Source: Roseibium sp. Sym1 (GTDB lineage: Bacteria > Pseudomonadota > Alphaproteobacteria > Rhizobiales > Stappiaceae). Taken from it: 64,000 nucleotides of DNA. This document shows positions 54,154 to 63,745 of the stretch, one piece after another (positions within the stretch are counted from its first letter, which is position 1; each line of letters starts with the position of its first letter). The position numbers were made by a program, and so were the translations under genes. The stretch spans positions 96,137-160,136 of the forward strand of contig NZ_CP114788.1 of assembly GCF_027359675.1 (NCBI RefSeq). The letters are read 5' to 3'. The notes under the pieces were generated by a model. That model saw only the letters and a program-made list of their open reading frames with translations. It had not been told where the DNA came from and did no database searches.

Positions 54154-55494
54154 TTAACTGTGTTTTCCTGGAAAGATGATGTCCTGATCAACGAGGATGT
54201 TGAAATTATACCCCGGTCGGATCTGCAGTGTCGGCTGGACATCGAGGTTCTTGCTAATAGTCCGCTCAACCACCCTGCCGAACACTTCCGCAAAGTTTCG
54301 GCGGGCAGCATCGGACGCAGTCTCCTGGGTGGCAAGCGTAGAGCTTTCCGGTACTGCCATATCGATCCCCGTTCCGATAATCGCAAGAAGTGCTGCGGAT
54401 CCAAAAGTCCGAAGGTAATGATTGTTCACCTTGTCCTTGAAACCGCCATAGCCTTCACCATCGACTCCCCCCATTGAGCCGATCTGCAAGGTGGCGCCGT
54501 TCGGGAAAACAATATCCGTCCAGACGACCAGAACCCGGTTTTGACCAAACGACACATCGGAGTCGTACCGGCCGAACAGCTTGGTTCCTTGAGGGATCAG
54601 AAGCATATGGCCTGTTGCGCTGTCATAGACGTTCTGTCTGACCTGGCCAGTGATCCGGCCGGGAAGATCTGAATTGATACCGGTGATCAGCGTTGCCGGA
54701 ATCACGGATCCACGCTTCAATTCATAGGGCGACTGCTGAGGAACCACGCGGTTCGCTAGATATCCAGCTTCGGAAATGTCCTGGTTGAAAAAGGCTTGTT
54801 TGCCGTATTGCCCGTTGGGATCGGCATTGGCAGTCCCGCCTTGAGCCGCCTGCAGGGCAGCTGACAGGAGATCAGGAGACGTTGGACCTCGCGTAAAGGT
54901 GCCGTTACCCGTTTGATTGCCCTGGGTGGTTTGAACCCCCTCCCCCTGGCCTTGCAGGTCGCTCAGATTCACGGTGGTGGGGCTGTCATGGGCGGCATCG
55001 ATTGATTGAAGCCGCTTCATCCGTTGCCGATGCATCTCCTGCAGTTGTTGTTCCTCAAACCGCTGGTCCAGTTGAGCACGCCAATCCGGTTCGGATTGCT
55101 GAGGGGGAATGGTCTCGTCGGGGTTGCCTGGTTCCGGTTGAAACGGGTTCCCGAATGGCCTCTGAACTTGAACTGTCTCGGGGACCGCGGCTCTGACCGG
55201 GTCTGGTTGAACCGCTGCAATAAGCTGACTGGGAGGATCAATGACGCCGTTGCTGATGCCGGCTTTGAGCTGATCCGCAAAGCCACTCGCCGGCGCGCCG
55301 CCTTCGTCTCCGGCGACATTGTCGCCTGAGTTGATGCCACGGTTGGCAAGGCCGATGATGATCACGACGCCGAACACGACGACAAGCCCGACGAACAAGA
55401 AAATGGGAAGTTTGTTCAGGCGCCGGATCTTGGGGGCGTCATCGGGCCGGATATCGCCACCCGCCAGATGCACGTTCGAATCCGAATTGTTCAT
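54154..55494 (-). CDS. trbI: Conjugal transfer protein TrbI (VirB10-like)
   Basis: A 446-residue protein with a cytoplasmic N-terminus, one membrane helix (about 29-50), a Pro/Gln-rich periplasmic stretch and a C-terminal VirB10/TrbI beta-barrel domain (SPYELKRGSVIPATLITGINS, LLIPQGTKLFGRYDS). It spans the envelope and joins inner and outer membrane parts of the type IV secretion system. It is the last gene of the trb operon. Confidence 0.95.
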   Translation of the reverse strand: MNNSDSNVHLAGGDIRPDDAPKIRRLNKLPIFLFVGLVVVFGVVIIIGLANRGINSGDNVAGDEGGAPASGFADQLKAGISNGVIDPPSQLIAAVQPDPVRAAVPETVQVQRPFGNPFQPEPGNPDETIPPQQSEPDWRAQLDQRFEEQQLQEMHRQRMKRLQSIDAAHDSPTTVNLSDLQGQGEGVQTTQGNQTGNGTFTRGPTSPDLLSAALQAAQGGTANADPNGQYGKQAFFNQDISEAGYLANRVVPQQSPYELKRGSVIPATLITGINSDLPGRITGQVRQNVYDSATGHMLLIPQGTKLFGRYDSDVSFGQNRVLVVWTDIVFPNGATLQIGSMGGVDGEGYGGFKDKVNNHYLRTFGSAALLAIIGTGIDMAVPESSTLATQETASDAARRNFAEVFGRVVERTISKNLDVQPTLQIRPGYNFNILVDQDIIFPGKHS

Positions 55495-55506
55495 GAGTGC
55501 ACGCCT

Positions 55507-55974
55507 CTAGACAGTTCTGGTCAAAACGGAAACCGGGCTCGTCGGTGATGCTCCGCTTGGCGTTGCCTGATAGGTCCGTGCCAATTCGACAGTTGGCGTG
55601 GTGAGACGAGCGAAGATCTGCCCTGCATCGGAATCGATCGTGTAGGCCAGGGGAATGATGTTATCGCCTGATGGCTGTTGATCCGCTTCGGCGACCGCGT
55701 ACCCCCATCCGCGCAAGGAATTTTCCAAGGCCAGGGCGAACTCTGAATTGTCAGCCTTGAGGGCAATGGTTCCCGTTCCTGCCCCGACATGCTCGGAGAG
55801 TTTCGCAACCATATCGCCGGCGACGATGCTCGCAGCGGAAGGAGACAGATTGGCGGCATCAATGCTTGTTGTTGGGTTGAACCAACCACTTTCCGACGTC
55901 ATACAGCCAGCCATCGGCGTTGCCAGAACAGAAATGCCAATGGCCTTTAGAATTGAGCGGCGCGTGTGCGACAT
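55507..55974 (-). CDS. trbH: Conjugal transfer lipoprotein TrbH
   Basis: A 155-residue protein with lipobox MAGC (C24) after an RR-containing signal (SHTRRSILKAIG). Its position between trbG and trbI and its size fit TrbH, the outer-membrane lipoprotein of the mating-pair system. I start at the ATG at 55974 (GGAGG six bases upstream), not the GTG at 55980. Confidence 0.85.
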   Translation of the reverse strand: MSHTRRSILKAIGISVLATPMAGCMTSESGWFNPTTSIDAANLSPSAASIVAGDMVAKLSEHVGAGTGTIALKADNSEFALALENSLRGWGYAVAEADQQPSGDNIIPLAYTIDSDAGQIFARLTTPTVELARTYQATPSGASPTSPVSVLTRTV

Positions 55975-55976
55975 GG

Positions 55977-56810
55977 TCACCCTCCTCTGTTGATACGAAT
56001 TTTTTGCTGGCTGTAGCCAACACCAGAAACGAGCACCGCCTGGTCGATCATGTAGTCCACGATCATGAGGCTGCCCTTCAGGCGATAATTGACGATCTGG
56101 TTCTGTCCGCCGGCGGTGACATAAAGAACCGGGGCATCACCGGACGCCATTCCACTCGGAAATTGGATGTAGGTCTTGAGACCGTCCGAATAGACGCGCG
56201 TCGGCCGCCAGCGGGCTTGACCATGAACATGGAATTTGAAGTCCAGGTTTTCGGCCGGGACGCCTGCACCCGGAATGGTGTTGGCTTCGAGCTGTCGATT
56301 AGCCGCCTCGAACTTGGCCTGGATATCTTCCGGGTAATCGAAGCCTACCCGGGCCATGTAACGGTGACTGTCGCTTTGAAGTTTGATCTGATAGGTGCGC
56401 CTCGACGTCGTCACCACCATCGATGTGACAAGTCCGGGTTCTGTCGGCTTGATGATCAGGTGAACCGAGTTTCCGGTCGGGCCTCCAGATGTTGCAGGAT
56501 CCACCTTCCAGCGAACCGTATCCCCGACCATGACGTTGCGAACAGCTTCCCCGGGCTGCAATTCGATGTCGCAGACCTGCAGGGGAGCACAGACAACGGT
56601 CGGCTGAACCTGACCATAGAGATAGATCACCTTGCCGTCCGGACCTTTGGTGATGACGCCGCGACCATTGCGCCAGTCGCTCGACAGACCAAGGGCCCGC
56701 AGTTCCTTAGCTGTGTAGTCTGCAGCCAAGGCTTGAACAGGTAAGGCGGTGATGGCTGTCGCAGCCGCGAGCATACTCATGCCGGCGCGCAGCCAGTTTT
56801 TCTGAAACAT
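55977..56810 (-). CDS. trbG: Conjugal transfer protein TrbG (VirB9-like)
   Basis: A 277-residue periplasmic protein with a signal peptide and a VirB9/CagX-like pattern, including [18 protein letters not shown] and the final ASGDAPVLY region. It forms part of the outer-membrane core complex with TrbH and TrbI. Confidence 0.93.
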   Translation of the reverse strand: MFQKNWLRAGMSMLAAATAITALPVQALAADYTAKELRALGLSSDWRNGRGVITKGPDGKVIYLYGQVQPTVVCAPLQVCDIELQPGEAVRNVMVGDTVRWKVDPATSGGPTGNSVHLIIKPTEPGLVTSMVVTTSRRTYQIKLQSDSHRYMARVGFDYPEDIQAKFEAANRQLEANTIPGAGVPAENLDFKFHVHGQARWRPTRVYSDGLKTYIQFPSGMASGDAPVLYVTAGGQNQIVNYRLKGSLMIVDYMIDQAVLVSGVGYSQQKIRINRGG

Positions 56811-56839
56811 ATTTCTTACTCTTTGAGTGTGCGAATTGC

Positions 56840-57502
56840 TTACAGCTGGGCGGTCCAGTCGAAGTCCTTGAGATAAAGACCGATCGGGTTGAGCCGGATG
56901 ATCGCTTCGTCCTGCGGAGGCGAGAGCGTGACATTTGCTACCCCGCGCCAGCGCTTCGTTTGAAGCTCCTTGCCCTTCCGGTCCCGTTCGATTTCTGTCC
57001 AGTCGATCTGATAGGATTGATTGGAGAGCGGCACGATGCTCGTCACCTCGACGGAGACAGTGCGGGATTGCGCCCGGTCGAAAGGAGAGTTCGTCCGGTA
57101 GAAATTGTTGACCTTCTGGGTGGCCACATCTGTCTGCCGCAGCATCGCATAGACCCGGTCGATGTAGCCCTTCGCAACGACCGTATCTGGCGTGACAGAG
57201 CGGAAAGTCGCAATCCAGGCTCCGAGCATGGAGCGGACGACACGCTCATCGGCATATTCGATCTGAGCCGGGAAGCCGCCGATCGCAGGCGTGCCGAGTT
57301 TGTCCACCTCGACGATATACGGGACCAGTTTGACCTGAGTGCTCTGGTAGAGCGCAAAGCCGAAGCCGATTGTCGCCATCGCCAAGGAAATAAGACCGAC
57401 ACCCTGCCATACGCGGGCGGTACGGATGTACGATCCGTATCGCTCGTTCCATTCCATCCGCGCGGCAAGATAGGGATTATCAATTGAAGTATGTTTTGCC
57501 AT
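56840..57502 (-). CDS. trbF: Conjugal transfer protein TrbF (VirB8-like)
   Basis: A 220-residue protein with an early membrane helix (about 31-55) and a periplasmic VirB8-like domain. The N-terminal block [18 protein letters not shown] is typical of TrbF. It is an assembly factor of the secretion channel. Confidence 0.94.
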   Translation of the reverse strand: MAKHTSIDNPYLAARMEWNERYGSYIRTARVWQGVGLISLAMATIGFGFALYQSTQVKLVPYIVEVDKLGTPAIGGFPAQIEYADERVVRSMLGAWIATFRSVTPDTVVAKGYIDRVYAMLRQTDVATQKVNNFYRTNSPFDRAQSRTVSVEVTSIVPLSNQSYQIDWTEIERDRKGKELQTKRWRGVANVTLSPPQDEAIIRLNPIGLYLKDFDWTAQL

Positions 57503-57517
57503 CTATTTGCCTATTGC

Positions 57518-58675
57518 TCAGGAGGATTTGGGCGAAGACCCGCCGCCAGTTGGCTTGTTCGGCAGGGATTGCCGCAGTTTGTGATTGGCGAGACCTAGCG
57601 CCGAGGCGTTTCCTGCATGAGGCGCGCCAGAGAGCTTGTCTGCGGCAGCTGATGAAAGGGCTGCAAAGGGAGCCATAGCGGCCTGCGCCGCAGCTTGCCC
57701 TCTCGAAGATCCATCGTTCCTGGCGGTTTCGTATGCTGCCTTCGCACCGGCGGCCATTTGAGCGCTGCCGATAGCGGTTCCGGCAGCGAAAGTGCTGGTC
57801 TGTGTTCCGTGACGAATGACTTCCATACCATTGCTGACGGAAACGCCTTGGACGACACCCTGAATGATCTGTGGGACGTAGATAGCGATCATGAAAATCA
57901 CGACCGATATGCCGGCGATTGTTAGAGCTGCAATGAACTCGTCATCTGGAGATACGTTTTGTGCTAATCCGATAAGGGTGTCAGATCCAATTTTTGCGAT
58001 CATCACGAGAGCCATAAGCTTCATGCCGACCGAGAACGAATAGACCAGGTATCTGATAGCGAAATCTTTGGTATGCGAGGAACCTCCCAAGCCGAGCATG
58101 ATAATGCCCGCCAGTATTCCAATATACATTTCGGCCATCACTGCGACGAAAATTGCAGCGACAAGGGAAAAGCAGATGACCACCACGACCATTGCTATGA
58201 CCGAAGCAATCGCGAGGCCGTTATCTGCCAATAGACCGAACTGTACATTGTTGGACATGATGCCGGCGACGGTAATCCCAGCGTTGAAAATGTTAGCAGG
58301 TGAAGCAGATCCACCTCCGGCACCGATCTGAAAAAGACTGTCTACAATCGCCTGAGCGAAACTCGGCCCATTGGTGAGCACGAAGGCAAAAAAGCCGACG
58401 AACATGACACGGCGAATGAGCTCTGAGACCCAGGTTTCCAAAGAGGCGGCCTGAACGGCCAGCCAGACGGCCGCTATGCCAAATTCAATTCCAGCAAGGA
58501 TCCAAAATAGCGAACGAGCGGCATCGGCTATCGTCGTTTGCCATCCTTGTGCCGCCGCTTGTATCTGATTTTGGACAGTCGACAATATTGTGCCGTCTTG
58601 TGCCAGTGCCATGCTTGATCCGAAAAACAGGCTCAAAATGGCTGTAAACAGAACAATCCGTTTTTTGGTGGTCAT
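57518..58675 (-). CDS. trbL: Conjugal transfer protein TrbL (VirB6-like)
   Basis: A 385-residue protein with signal-like start, six or so membrane helices and a soluble Ala/Gly-rich C-terminus. It fits TrbL, the polytopic membrane part of the channel. The ATG overlaps the stop of trbK (TGATG). Confidence 0.93.
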   Translation of the reverse strand: MTTKKRIVLFTAILSLFFGSSMALAQDGTILSTVQNQIQAAAQGWQTTIADAARSLFWILAGIEFGIAAVWLAVQAASLETWVSELIRRVMFVGFFAFVLTNGPSFAQAIVDSLFQIGAGGGSASPANIFNAGITVAGIMSNNVQFGLLADNGLAIASVIAMVVVVICFSLVAAIFVAVMAEMYIGILAGIIMLGLGGSSHTKDFAIRYLVYSFSVGMKLMALVMIAKIGSDTLIGLAQNVSPDDEFIAALTIAGISVVIFMIAIYVPQIIQGVVQGVSVSNGMEVIRHGTQTSTFAAGTAIGSAQMAAGAKAAYETARNDGSSRGQAAAQAAMAPFAALSSAAADKLSGAPHAGNASALGLANHKLRQSLPNKPTGGGSSPKSS

Positions 58676-58881
58676 CAGTTCCCACCTTTCGAATTGCCGA
58701 AATCAGGTTTCATTTCTTGCCCACCCGTCATGGGGTATTTGGTGGGATCAAAGGCGGTTGACCTATTTTCGTATTTCTCCTGCTTGGTTTCAGATTTGCC
58801 TTGAAATACAAAGATAAAGGTCGCGATCGCTGTAGCACTCAAAATCAGTAGAGCGACTATGAAGATATAAGATTTGTTCAT
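58675..58881 (-). CDS. trbK: Entry-exclusion-type protein TrbK
   Basis: A 68-residue protein with one N-terminal membrane helix (residues 5-28) and a charged tail containing MTGGQEMKPDF. Its place between trbJ and trbL and the GGQEMKP motif fit the alternative TrbK (entry exclusion) family. The MTGGQEMK block is repeated at the C-terminus of TrbJ (see repeat). Confidence 0.85.
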   Translation of the reverse strand: MNKSYIFIVALLILSATAIATFIFVFQGKSETKQEKYENRSTAFDPTKYPMTGGQEMKPDFGNSKGGN

Positions 58882-58922
58882 TTTCAGAACTCTACTTTCA
58901 TTTCTTGCCCGCCCGTCATGGG
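58708..58922 (-). repeat. 27-bp direct repeat at the C-termini of TrbK and TrbJ
   Basis: TTTCATTTCTTGCCC (A/G) CCCGTCATGGG occurs at 58708-58734 (in trbK) and 58896-58922 (in trbJ) with one mismatch and in the same codon phase, so both proteins carry PMTGGQEMK. It is either a partial duplication or a conserved shared tail. Confidence 0.85.
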
Positions 58923-59675
58923 TGGAAGTGTGGAATTGAAGAATTTTTCCCTTTTCGTCTGAGCGAGATCGCTCTTCGTCTGCTCGGACTGGTACCAGGT
59001 GCCCATCATGGTCATCTGCTGGGAGACAAGACCGCGAAGCTTCTGCATCTGTTCGACTTGCTGGGCTGCAATCTCATGACCCACTTGCAGGGCCTGCTTT
59101 TGGCCTTCGGCGGACTGAGAATGCTGCCGGAGCTGGCGCATGGTGTCCTCTTCGGTCGCGAACTGGTCTGAGGTGTATCCGGCCGCTTTCAAGGTCGAGG
59201 AGATCGTGTCCCGATTGGTATCGGACCAGCCTTGGTACATGGCCGAAAACGACTGTCCGTCCGGCAGGCCGTTCTTCGCGAAGTCGGCGTAGCTCTGGAA
59301 CCGCTGCTTCAGCGTGTCGTCGAGGTTGCCCATTGAGAACGCCATGGCCTGACCCTTCTGAACCAGGCTCTGCAGTTGACCGAGGTTCTGTTCAACCTCA
59401 CCCCAAACCTGCATCGGCAGGGAGAGCGTGTTCTGCAGCATGTTCTCGTAGATGGAGATCTGGTTTTCGATCATCTGGATCTGGTTGCCGATTTGCTGCA
59501 CCTGATTGGCAATCTGCTCGGCGTTCTGACCGCCGAGGGCAATAAGCTCGCTGTTGTTGAGGATCTGGGTGAACTCGGTCGCACCGGTGACCGCGCCACC
59601 AGCCTGGACCGGTCCTGCAATTCCGATCACACAAAGAACGCTGGCGAGCGATCTAGCCAAGAAGCTGTTCGGCAT
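58884..59675 (-). CDS. trbJ: Conjugal transfer protein TrbJ (VirB5-like)
   Basis: A 263-residue secreted protein with signal peptide, long helices rich in Gln (IANQVQQIGNQIQMIENQ) and a VirB5/TrbJ-like fold. It is a minor pilus component. I start at the ATG at 59675 with GAGG upstream; a much longer frame reaches 59948 but overlaps trbE deeply. It overlaps trbE by 23 bases. The C-terminus PMTGGQEMKVEF repeats that of TrbK. Confidence 0.92.
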   Translation of the reverse strand: MPNSFLARSLASVLCVIGIAGPVQAGGAVTGATEFTQILNNSELIALGGQNAEQIANQVQQIGNQIQMIENQISIYENMLQNTLSLPMQVWGEVEQNLGQLQSLVQKGQAMAFSMGNLDDTLKQRFQSYADFAKNGLPDGQSFSAMYQGWSDTNRDTISSTLKAAGYTSDQFATEEDTMRQLRQHSQSAEGQKQALQVGHEIAAQQVEQMQKLRGLVSQQMTMMGTWYQSEQTKSDLAQTKREKFFNSTLPPMTGGQEMKVEF

Positions 59676-62100
59676 TGGCAATTCCTCTTTGCTTGAGCCA
59701 TTCGGCGGGCCATTTGTCGCCGTGGTGGAGGTGAAGGTCTTCGATGCGCTTGAGATCGTCCTTCGCGGACGCGCCAACGAAGGACAGCGTGATCGGGCCG
59801 AGCGCCATGTCGAAGAGCCGGCGCCCATCCGGAGACGTGACGTAGTACTCGCGCTTCGGGATCGCCGAGGCGATGATTTCAATTTGTTGGTCGTTGAAGC
59901 CGAGCTTTTCGTAAAACGCGCGGGTCCCGGAAATCCTCGCCTCGCCATTGGGCAGGCAAACCTTTGTCGGGCAGCTTTCTTTCAGAACGTCGATGATGCC
60001 GGATCTGTCGGCATCCGAGATCGATTGCGTTGCCAGGACCACCGCGCAATTGGCCTTGCGCAGAACCTTCAGCCATTCCCGGATCTTGTCGCGGAACACC
60101 GGATGACCGAGCATCAGCCAGGCCTCGTCCAGGATAAGCAGGCTTGGTGTCCCAATCAGGCGCTTCTCAATACGGCGGAACAGATAGAGCAGGACCGGGA
60201 TCAGGTTCCGGTCACCCATATTCATCAGCTCCTCAATCTCGAAGGTCTGGAACCTGGAGAGCGAGAGGCCGTCTTCTTCGGCGTCGAGGAGCGAGCCCAT
60301 CGGGCCGTCCACCGTGTAATATTGCAGCGCGTCCTTGATCTCCCGGTTCTGGACGCCCGACACGAAATCGGTGAGCGACCGGCGCTGAGACTTCGACATC
60401 AGGTTAATCTGCGTGGTGATGGCGTTCCGGTGCTCCGGCAGGACCTTCACGCCCTGCATTTCGATCAGGGTTTCCAGCCACTCGGCAGCGAACGCCTTGT
60501 CGGTGTCGTCCTCGAGTGATGAGAGCGGTGCAAAGGAAAGGGTGTCCGACCTGCCGACGTCATAGTGATCCGCGCCGACGGCAAGCGTCAGCGGATACAT
60601 CGACTTGCCCTTGTCGAAGACAAACACTTGGGCGTTCTCATAGCGCCGGAACTGAGCTGCGATCAGCGCCAGAAGCGTCGATTTACCCGAACCTGTCGGC
60701 CCGAAGATCAGCGTATGCCCCAGATCCCCGACATGGAGATTGAACCGGAACGGCGAGGAGCCGGACGCCACCTGCATGAGGGGCGGCGATCCAACTGGGT
60801 AAAAGGGGCATGGCGCTTCCGGCGATCCGGCCCAGACGGAATTGAGCGGAGCCAGATCCGCGAGATTGCGTGTGCTCACCAGCGGCTCGCGAACGTTGGC
60901 ATAGGAAACGCCCGGCAGACTTCCCAGGAATGCCTCGGTGGTGTTCAGGGTTTCTATGCGGCCGCCAAAGCCTTCGTTCTGCACGAGCCGGCGCACCGCC
61001 TCGCACTTCTCCTGAAGCCGCGCCTGGTTCGTGTCGAAGAGCACAATGACAGGCGTGTAGTGGCCGAAGGCGACGAGTTGCGAGTTCGCCTCGGCAATCG
61101 CGTCCTCGGTTTCCCCGACCATCACCATGGCGTCTTGATCGAGCGATCCGGAATTGGTCTTGAAGAGCTGGTCCATCAGCGGCCGCACCTTCTGCAGCCA
61201 CTTCTTGCGTGTCTTTTCCAACACCGAGCGCGCCTCGATCGGATCGAGAAATATGAACCGGCTCGACCAGCGATAGGTGATCGGCATCAGATCGAGCGCG
61301 TTGAGGATCCCCGGCCAGCTTTCGGCCGGGAACCCGTCGATCGCCACGACACCGACATAGGTGCCGTCGATGATGGGGTTGAGACCGTGATGGAATTCCG
61401 CCGTCACCAGATAGTCGAGATACATCGCAATGTCAGGCAAGCGGATCGGATGGTTTTCTCCGATCAGCGCGAAGCGTGCGAACTGCAGGAGATCATCGTA
61501 ACGGCCACGCCTCTCCCCTGCCCTCCCCGCTTCTATTTCCGGCACTTCATGGGTTTCCATGCGCCGGATCGAGACGACATTCGCCATATACTGCTCAAAT
61601 TCCCGGATCGTCGTCTTGAAGTGCTCAAGCGTCCGGGAGGCAATAGACGTGTTGCGGCTGGCGTCGTCCGAATAGATGTATTTCACCAGTTTGGACTTGT
61701 TTTTCTCCGGCGGCCGGTAGGTCAGGATGATGGCGTGCTGGCTCTCAAAATGCCCCTCCCCGGCTTCGAACCGCTGGCGGCGCTCGTCATCGATCAAAGC
61801 CGTGACGGGGTCCGGAAAATGCGAGCTTTCCCTGTCCGGATATCCGGTTGAGGGAATGCGAACCGCTTCCATCTGGATCATCCAGCCGTTGCCGAGGCGG
61901 GCGAGAACCGAGTTGATCTGTCTGGAAACTTCGTTCCGCTCAGACGCGGTCGAACTCTCGCTGTCCGGCCCGGCAAAATACCAGCCGGCCATCAGGCCCC
62001 CGTCCTTCAGGAGCACAATGCCGTTGTCGACCAGCGCCGCGTAAGGGAGCAGGTCGGAAAAGGACGGCGCAACGTGCCGGAATTTTTTGAGGGCAACCAT
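59653..62100 (-). CDS. trbE: Conjugal transfer ATPase TrbE (VirB4-like)
   Basis: An 815-residue ATPase with the CagE/VirB4 N-terminal domain and the C-terminal P-loop GPTGSGKST (about residue 465), Walker B LLILDEAWLML and motif LATQSISDADRS. It powers pilus assembly and DNA transfer. The plus-strand frames opposite it are mirror frames. Confidence 0.96.
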   Translation of the reverse strand: MVALKKFRHVAPSFSDLLPYAALVDNGIVLLKDGGLMAGWYFAGPDSESSTASERNEVSRQINSVLARLGNGWMIQMEAVRIPSTGYPDRESSHFPDPVTALIDDERRQRFEAGEGHFESQHAIILTYRPPEKNKSKLVKYIYSDDASRNTSIASRTLEHFKTTIREFEQYMANVVSIRRMETHEVPEIEAGRAGERRGRYDDLLQFARFALIGENHPIRLPDIAMYLDYLVTAEFHHGLNPIIDGTYVGVVAIDGFPAESWPGILNALDLMPITYRWSSRFIFLDPIEARSVLEKTRKKWLQKVRPLMDQLFKTNSGSLDQDAMVMVGETEDAIAEANSQLVAFGHYTPVIVLFDTNQARLQEKCEAVRRLVQNEGFGGRIETLNTTEAFLGSLPGVSYANVREPLVSTRNLADLAPLNSVWAGSPEAPCPFYPVGSPPLMQVASGSSPFRFNLHVGDLGHTLIFGPTGSGKSTLLALIAAQFRRYENAQVFVFDKGKSMYPLTLAVGADHYDVGRSDTLSFAPLSSLEDDTDKAFAAEWLETLIEMQGVKVLPEHRNAITTQINLMSKSQRRSLTDFVSGVQNREIKDALQYYTVDGPMGSLLDAEEDGLSLSRFQTFEIEELMNMGDRNLIPVLLYLFRRIEKRLIGTPSLLILDEAWLMLGHPVFRDKIREWLKVLRKANCAVVLATQSISDADRSGIIDVLKESCPTKVCLPNGEARISGTRAFYEKLGFNDQQIEIIASAIPKREYYVTSPDGRRLFDMALGPITLSFVGASAKDDLKRIEDLHLHHGDKWPAEWLKQRGIANAEQLLG

Positions 62101-62102
62101 GT

Positions 62103-62399
62103 TCAGTATTTCCGCCAGGGCGTGGATGTCGGCCGGTAATAGGCGCGGTATTTGACGTGCCGCAGATAGACAGCGCGCATCAGAGGGTCCGCCTTGGCCA
62201 TCATCCGCAGCACGCCAACCACCACGATCCAGATCGCGATGCCGAGCACGGCGGCATAGGGCTTCAGGATCACGAAAATCAGAATGACCGAGGCAAGACC
62301 GGTCACGAGCACCAGCTCGCGGTCTGCCCCGAACAGCAATGTCGGGCGAGAAAGAGCGCGGTGGATCCGCGCTCTGTTGAGGCCCGGCGCGTCAGTCAC
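62103..62399 (-). CDS. trbD: Conjugal transfer protein TrbD (VirB3-like)
   Basis: A 98-residue inner-membrane protein with two helices, starting at a GTG that overlaps the end of trbC. Motifs [18 protein letters not shown] and the C-terminal [12 protein letters not shown] fit TrbD of Ti plasmids. Confidence 0.93.
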   Translation of the reverse strand: MTDAPGLNRARIHRALSRPTLLFGADRELVLVTGLASVILIFVILKPYAAVLGIAIWIVVVGVLRMMAKADPLMRAVYLRHVKYRAYYRPTSTPWRKY

Positions 62400-62751
62400 G
62401 AGCCGGGTCCACGGTTGCCGCGTTCCCTTCCGGAGCAATGCCGATGGAGGCACCGGAGGAACCAAACAGGCCGACGATAGTGGACGCGCCGAGCAGGACC
62501 CCGAGAACCAGAACCACGTAGGCCAGGCGGCGGGCAAAGTCGTTGAGTTCACCGCCGAAGATCAGCATCGCGCCGGCGATCGCCACCGCGATCAGGCCAA
62601 CGGCGCCAGCGACAGGACCGTTGATGGAGGCCTGGATTTGCTGAAGCGGGCCTTCCCAGGGAAGCGAGCCGCCGCCGGAGGCGAAGGCTGGTTCAATTAG
62701 GTACAGTCCTGCACCGGCGAGAAAGAGAAGAAATACAAAATTACGCGACAT
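62392..62751 (-). CDS. trbC: Conjugal transfer pilin TrbC (VirB2-like)
   Basis: A 119-residue pilin precursor with signal-like N-terminus ([20 protein letters not shown]), a [15 protein letters not shown] segment, and two hydrophobic helices. The ATG at 62751 lies within the trbB end. TrbC is processed and often cyclised to form the conjugative pilus. Confidence 0.94.
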   Translation of the reverse strand: MSRNFVFLLFLAGAGLYLIEPAFASGGGSLPWEGPLQQIQASINGPVAGAVGLIAVAIAGAMLIFGGELNDFARRLAYVVLVLGVLLGASTIVGLFGSSGASIGIAPEGNAATVDPARD

Positions 62752-63745
62752 GAAGAGTCCCTTGTCTGTCGTTGGAATTTTTGTTGAGGAACTGAGATGC
62801 AACTGCTGAGCGGATGTCATAGGTGCCGTCCCGAAAGCCGGACACAGTCACGATGTCCCGAACGATGCGCCCGTGTTCGGGGGAGCGCTCGATCGAGACG
62901 ATGAGGTCAACCGCTTCCGCTATGACTTGGGGCATCGGCTGCTGAGACACTTCGGCGATCAACTGTTCAAGGCGCGTCAGTGCGGTGAAGGCATTGTCGG
63001 AGTGAACCGTGGCGATGCCGCCCGGGTGGCCCGTGTTCCATGCCTTGAGCAGTGTCAGAGCCGCACCGTCGCGCACTTCGCCGACAATGATCCGGTCTGG
63101 TCGCAAGCGCATGGTCGATTTCAGGAGCCGTTGCATGTCCACGGTGTCGGACGTGTGCAGGATCACGGCGTTCCTGGCCGCACACTGGATTTCCGCTGTG
63201 TCTTCCAGAATGACAAGGCGGTGATCCGGAGCAACGGACACCATTTCGCCAATGATCGCGTTCGTCAGGGTCGTTTTGCCGGTGCCAGTGCCGCCCGAAA
63301 CCAGAATGTTTTTCCGGCCGGCAACCGCATCACGGATCACGGTGGCTTGGCCGTCCGTCATCACGCCATCCTCGACGTACCTGGAAAGCGGGATGAGCAG
63401 CGATGCCTTCTTGCGGATCGTGAAGGACGGCTTGGAAACGACCGGTGGCAGAAGACCCTCAAAACGATGACCGCCTATCGGCAGCTCGCCGGAAATGATC
63501 GGCTTGTCAGAGGTGATTTCCGTGCCGAGCGCATGGGCGACCTTGCCCATGATGATCTGGGCGTCATGGGGCGTCATCTCGCCGGAGGGCTCCATTCCCT
63601 TCCCGACGCGTTCGATGAACAACTGTCCGTCCGGGTTGAGCATGATCTCAACGACAGTGTCGTCCGACAGCGCCGACAGGATCGTAGACCCCAGCGAGTC
63701 TCCCAGCCCGGCGATAAGCCTGCGACGGCTTTCACCGTTCCTCAA
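62741..63745 (-). CDS. trbB: Conjugal transfer ATPase TrbB (VirB11-like)
   Basis: A 334-residue hexameric secretion ATPase with P-loop GGTGTGKTT (about residue 155), Asp box ILEDTAEIQ, Walker B region [12 protein letters not shown] and His box [11 protein letters not shown]. The start is a TTG with GGAGG six bases upstream. It is the first gene of the trb operon. Confidence 0.96.
   Translation of the reverse strand: MRNGESRRRLIAGLGDSLGSTILSALSDDTVVEIMLNPDGQLFIERVGKGMEPSGEMTPHDAQIIMGKVAHALGTEITSDKPIISGELPIGGHRFEGLLPPVVSKPSFTIRKKASLLIPLSRYVEDGVMTDGQATVIRDAVAGRKNILVSGGTGTGKTTLTNAIIGEMVSVAPDHRLVILEDTAEIQCAARNAVILHTSDTVDMQRLLKSTMRLRPDRIIVGEVRDGAALTLLKAWNTGHPGGIATVHSDNAFTALTRLEQLIAEVSQQPMPQVIAEAVDLIVSIERSPEHGRIVRDIVTVSGFRDGTYDIRSAVASQFLNKNSNDRQGTLHVA

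Noticed and set aside
55920..56744. 274-residue plus-strand frame opposite trbG/trbH
   Set aside because: No ribosome site or domain; trbG on the other strand is certain.
60565..61851. 428-residue plus-strand frame, and others at 59554-60519 and 62873-63766
   Set aside because: All are opposite the trbE and trbB coding regions, GC-rich mirror frames.
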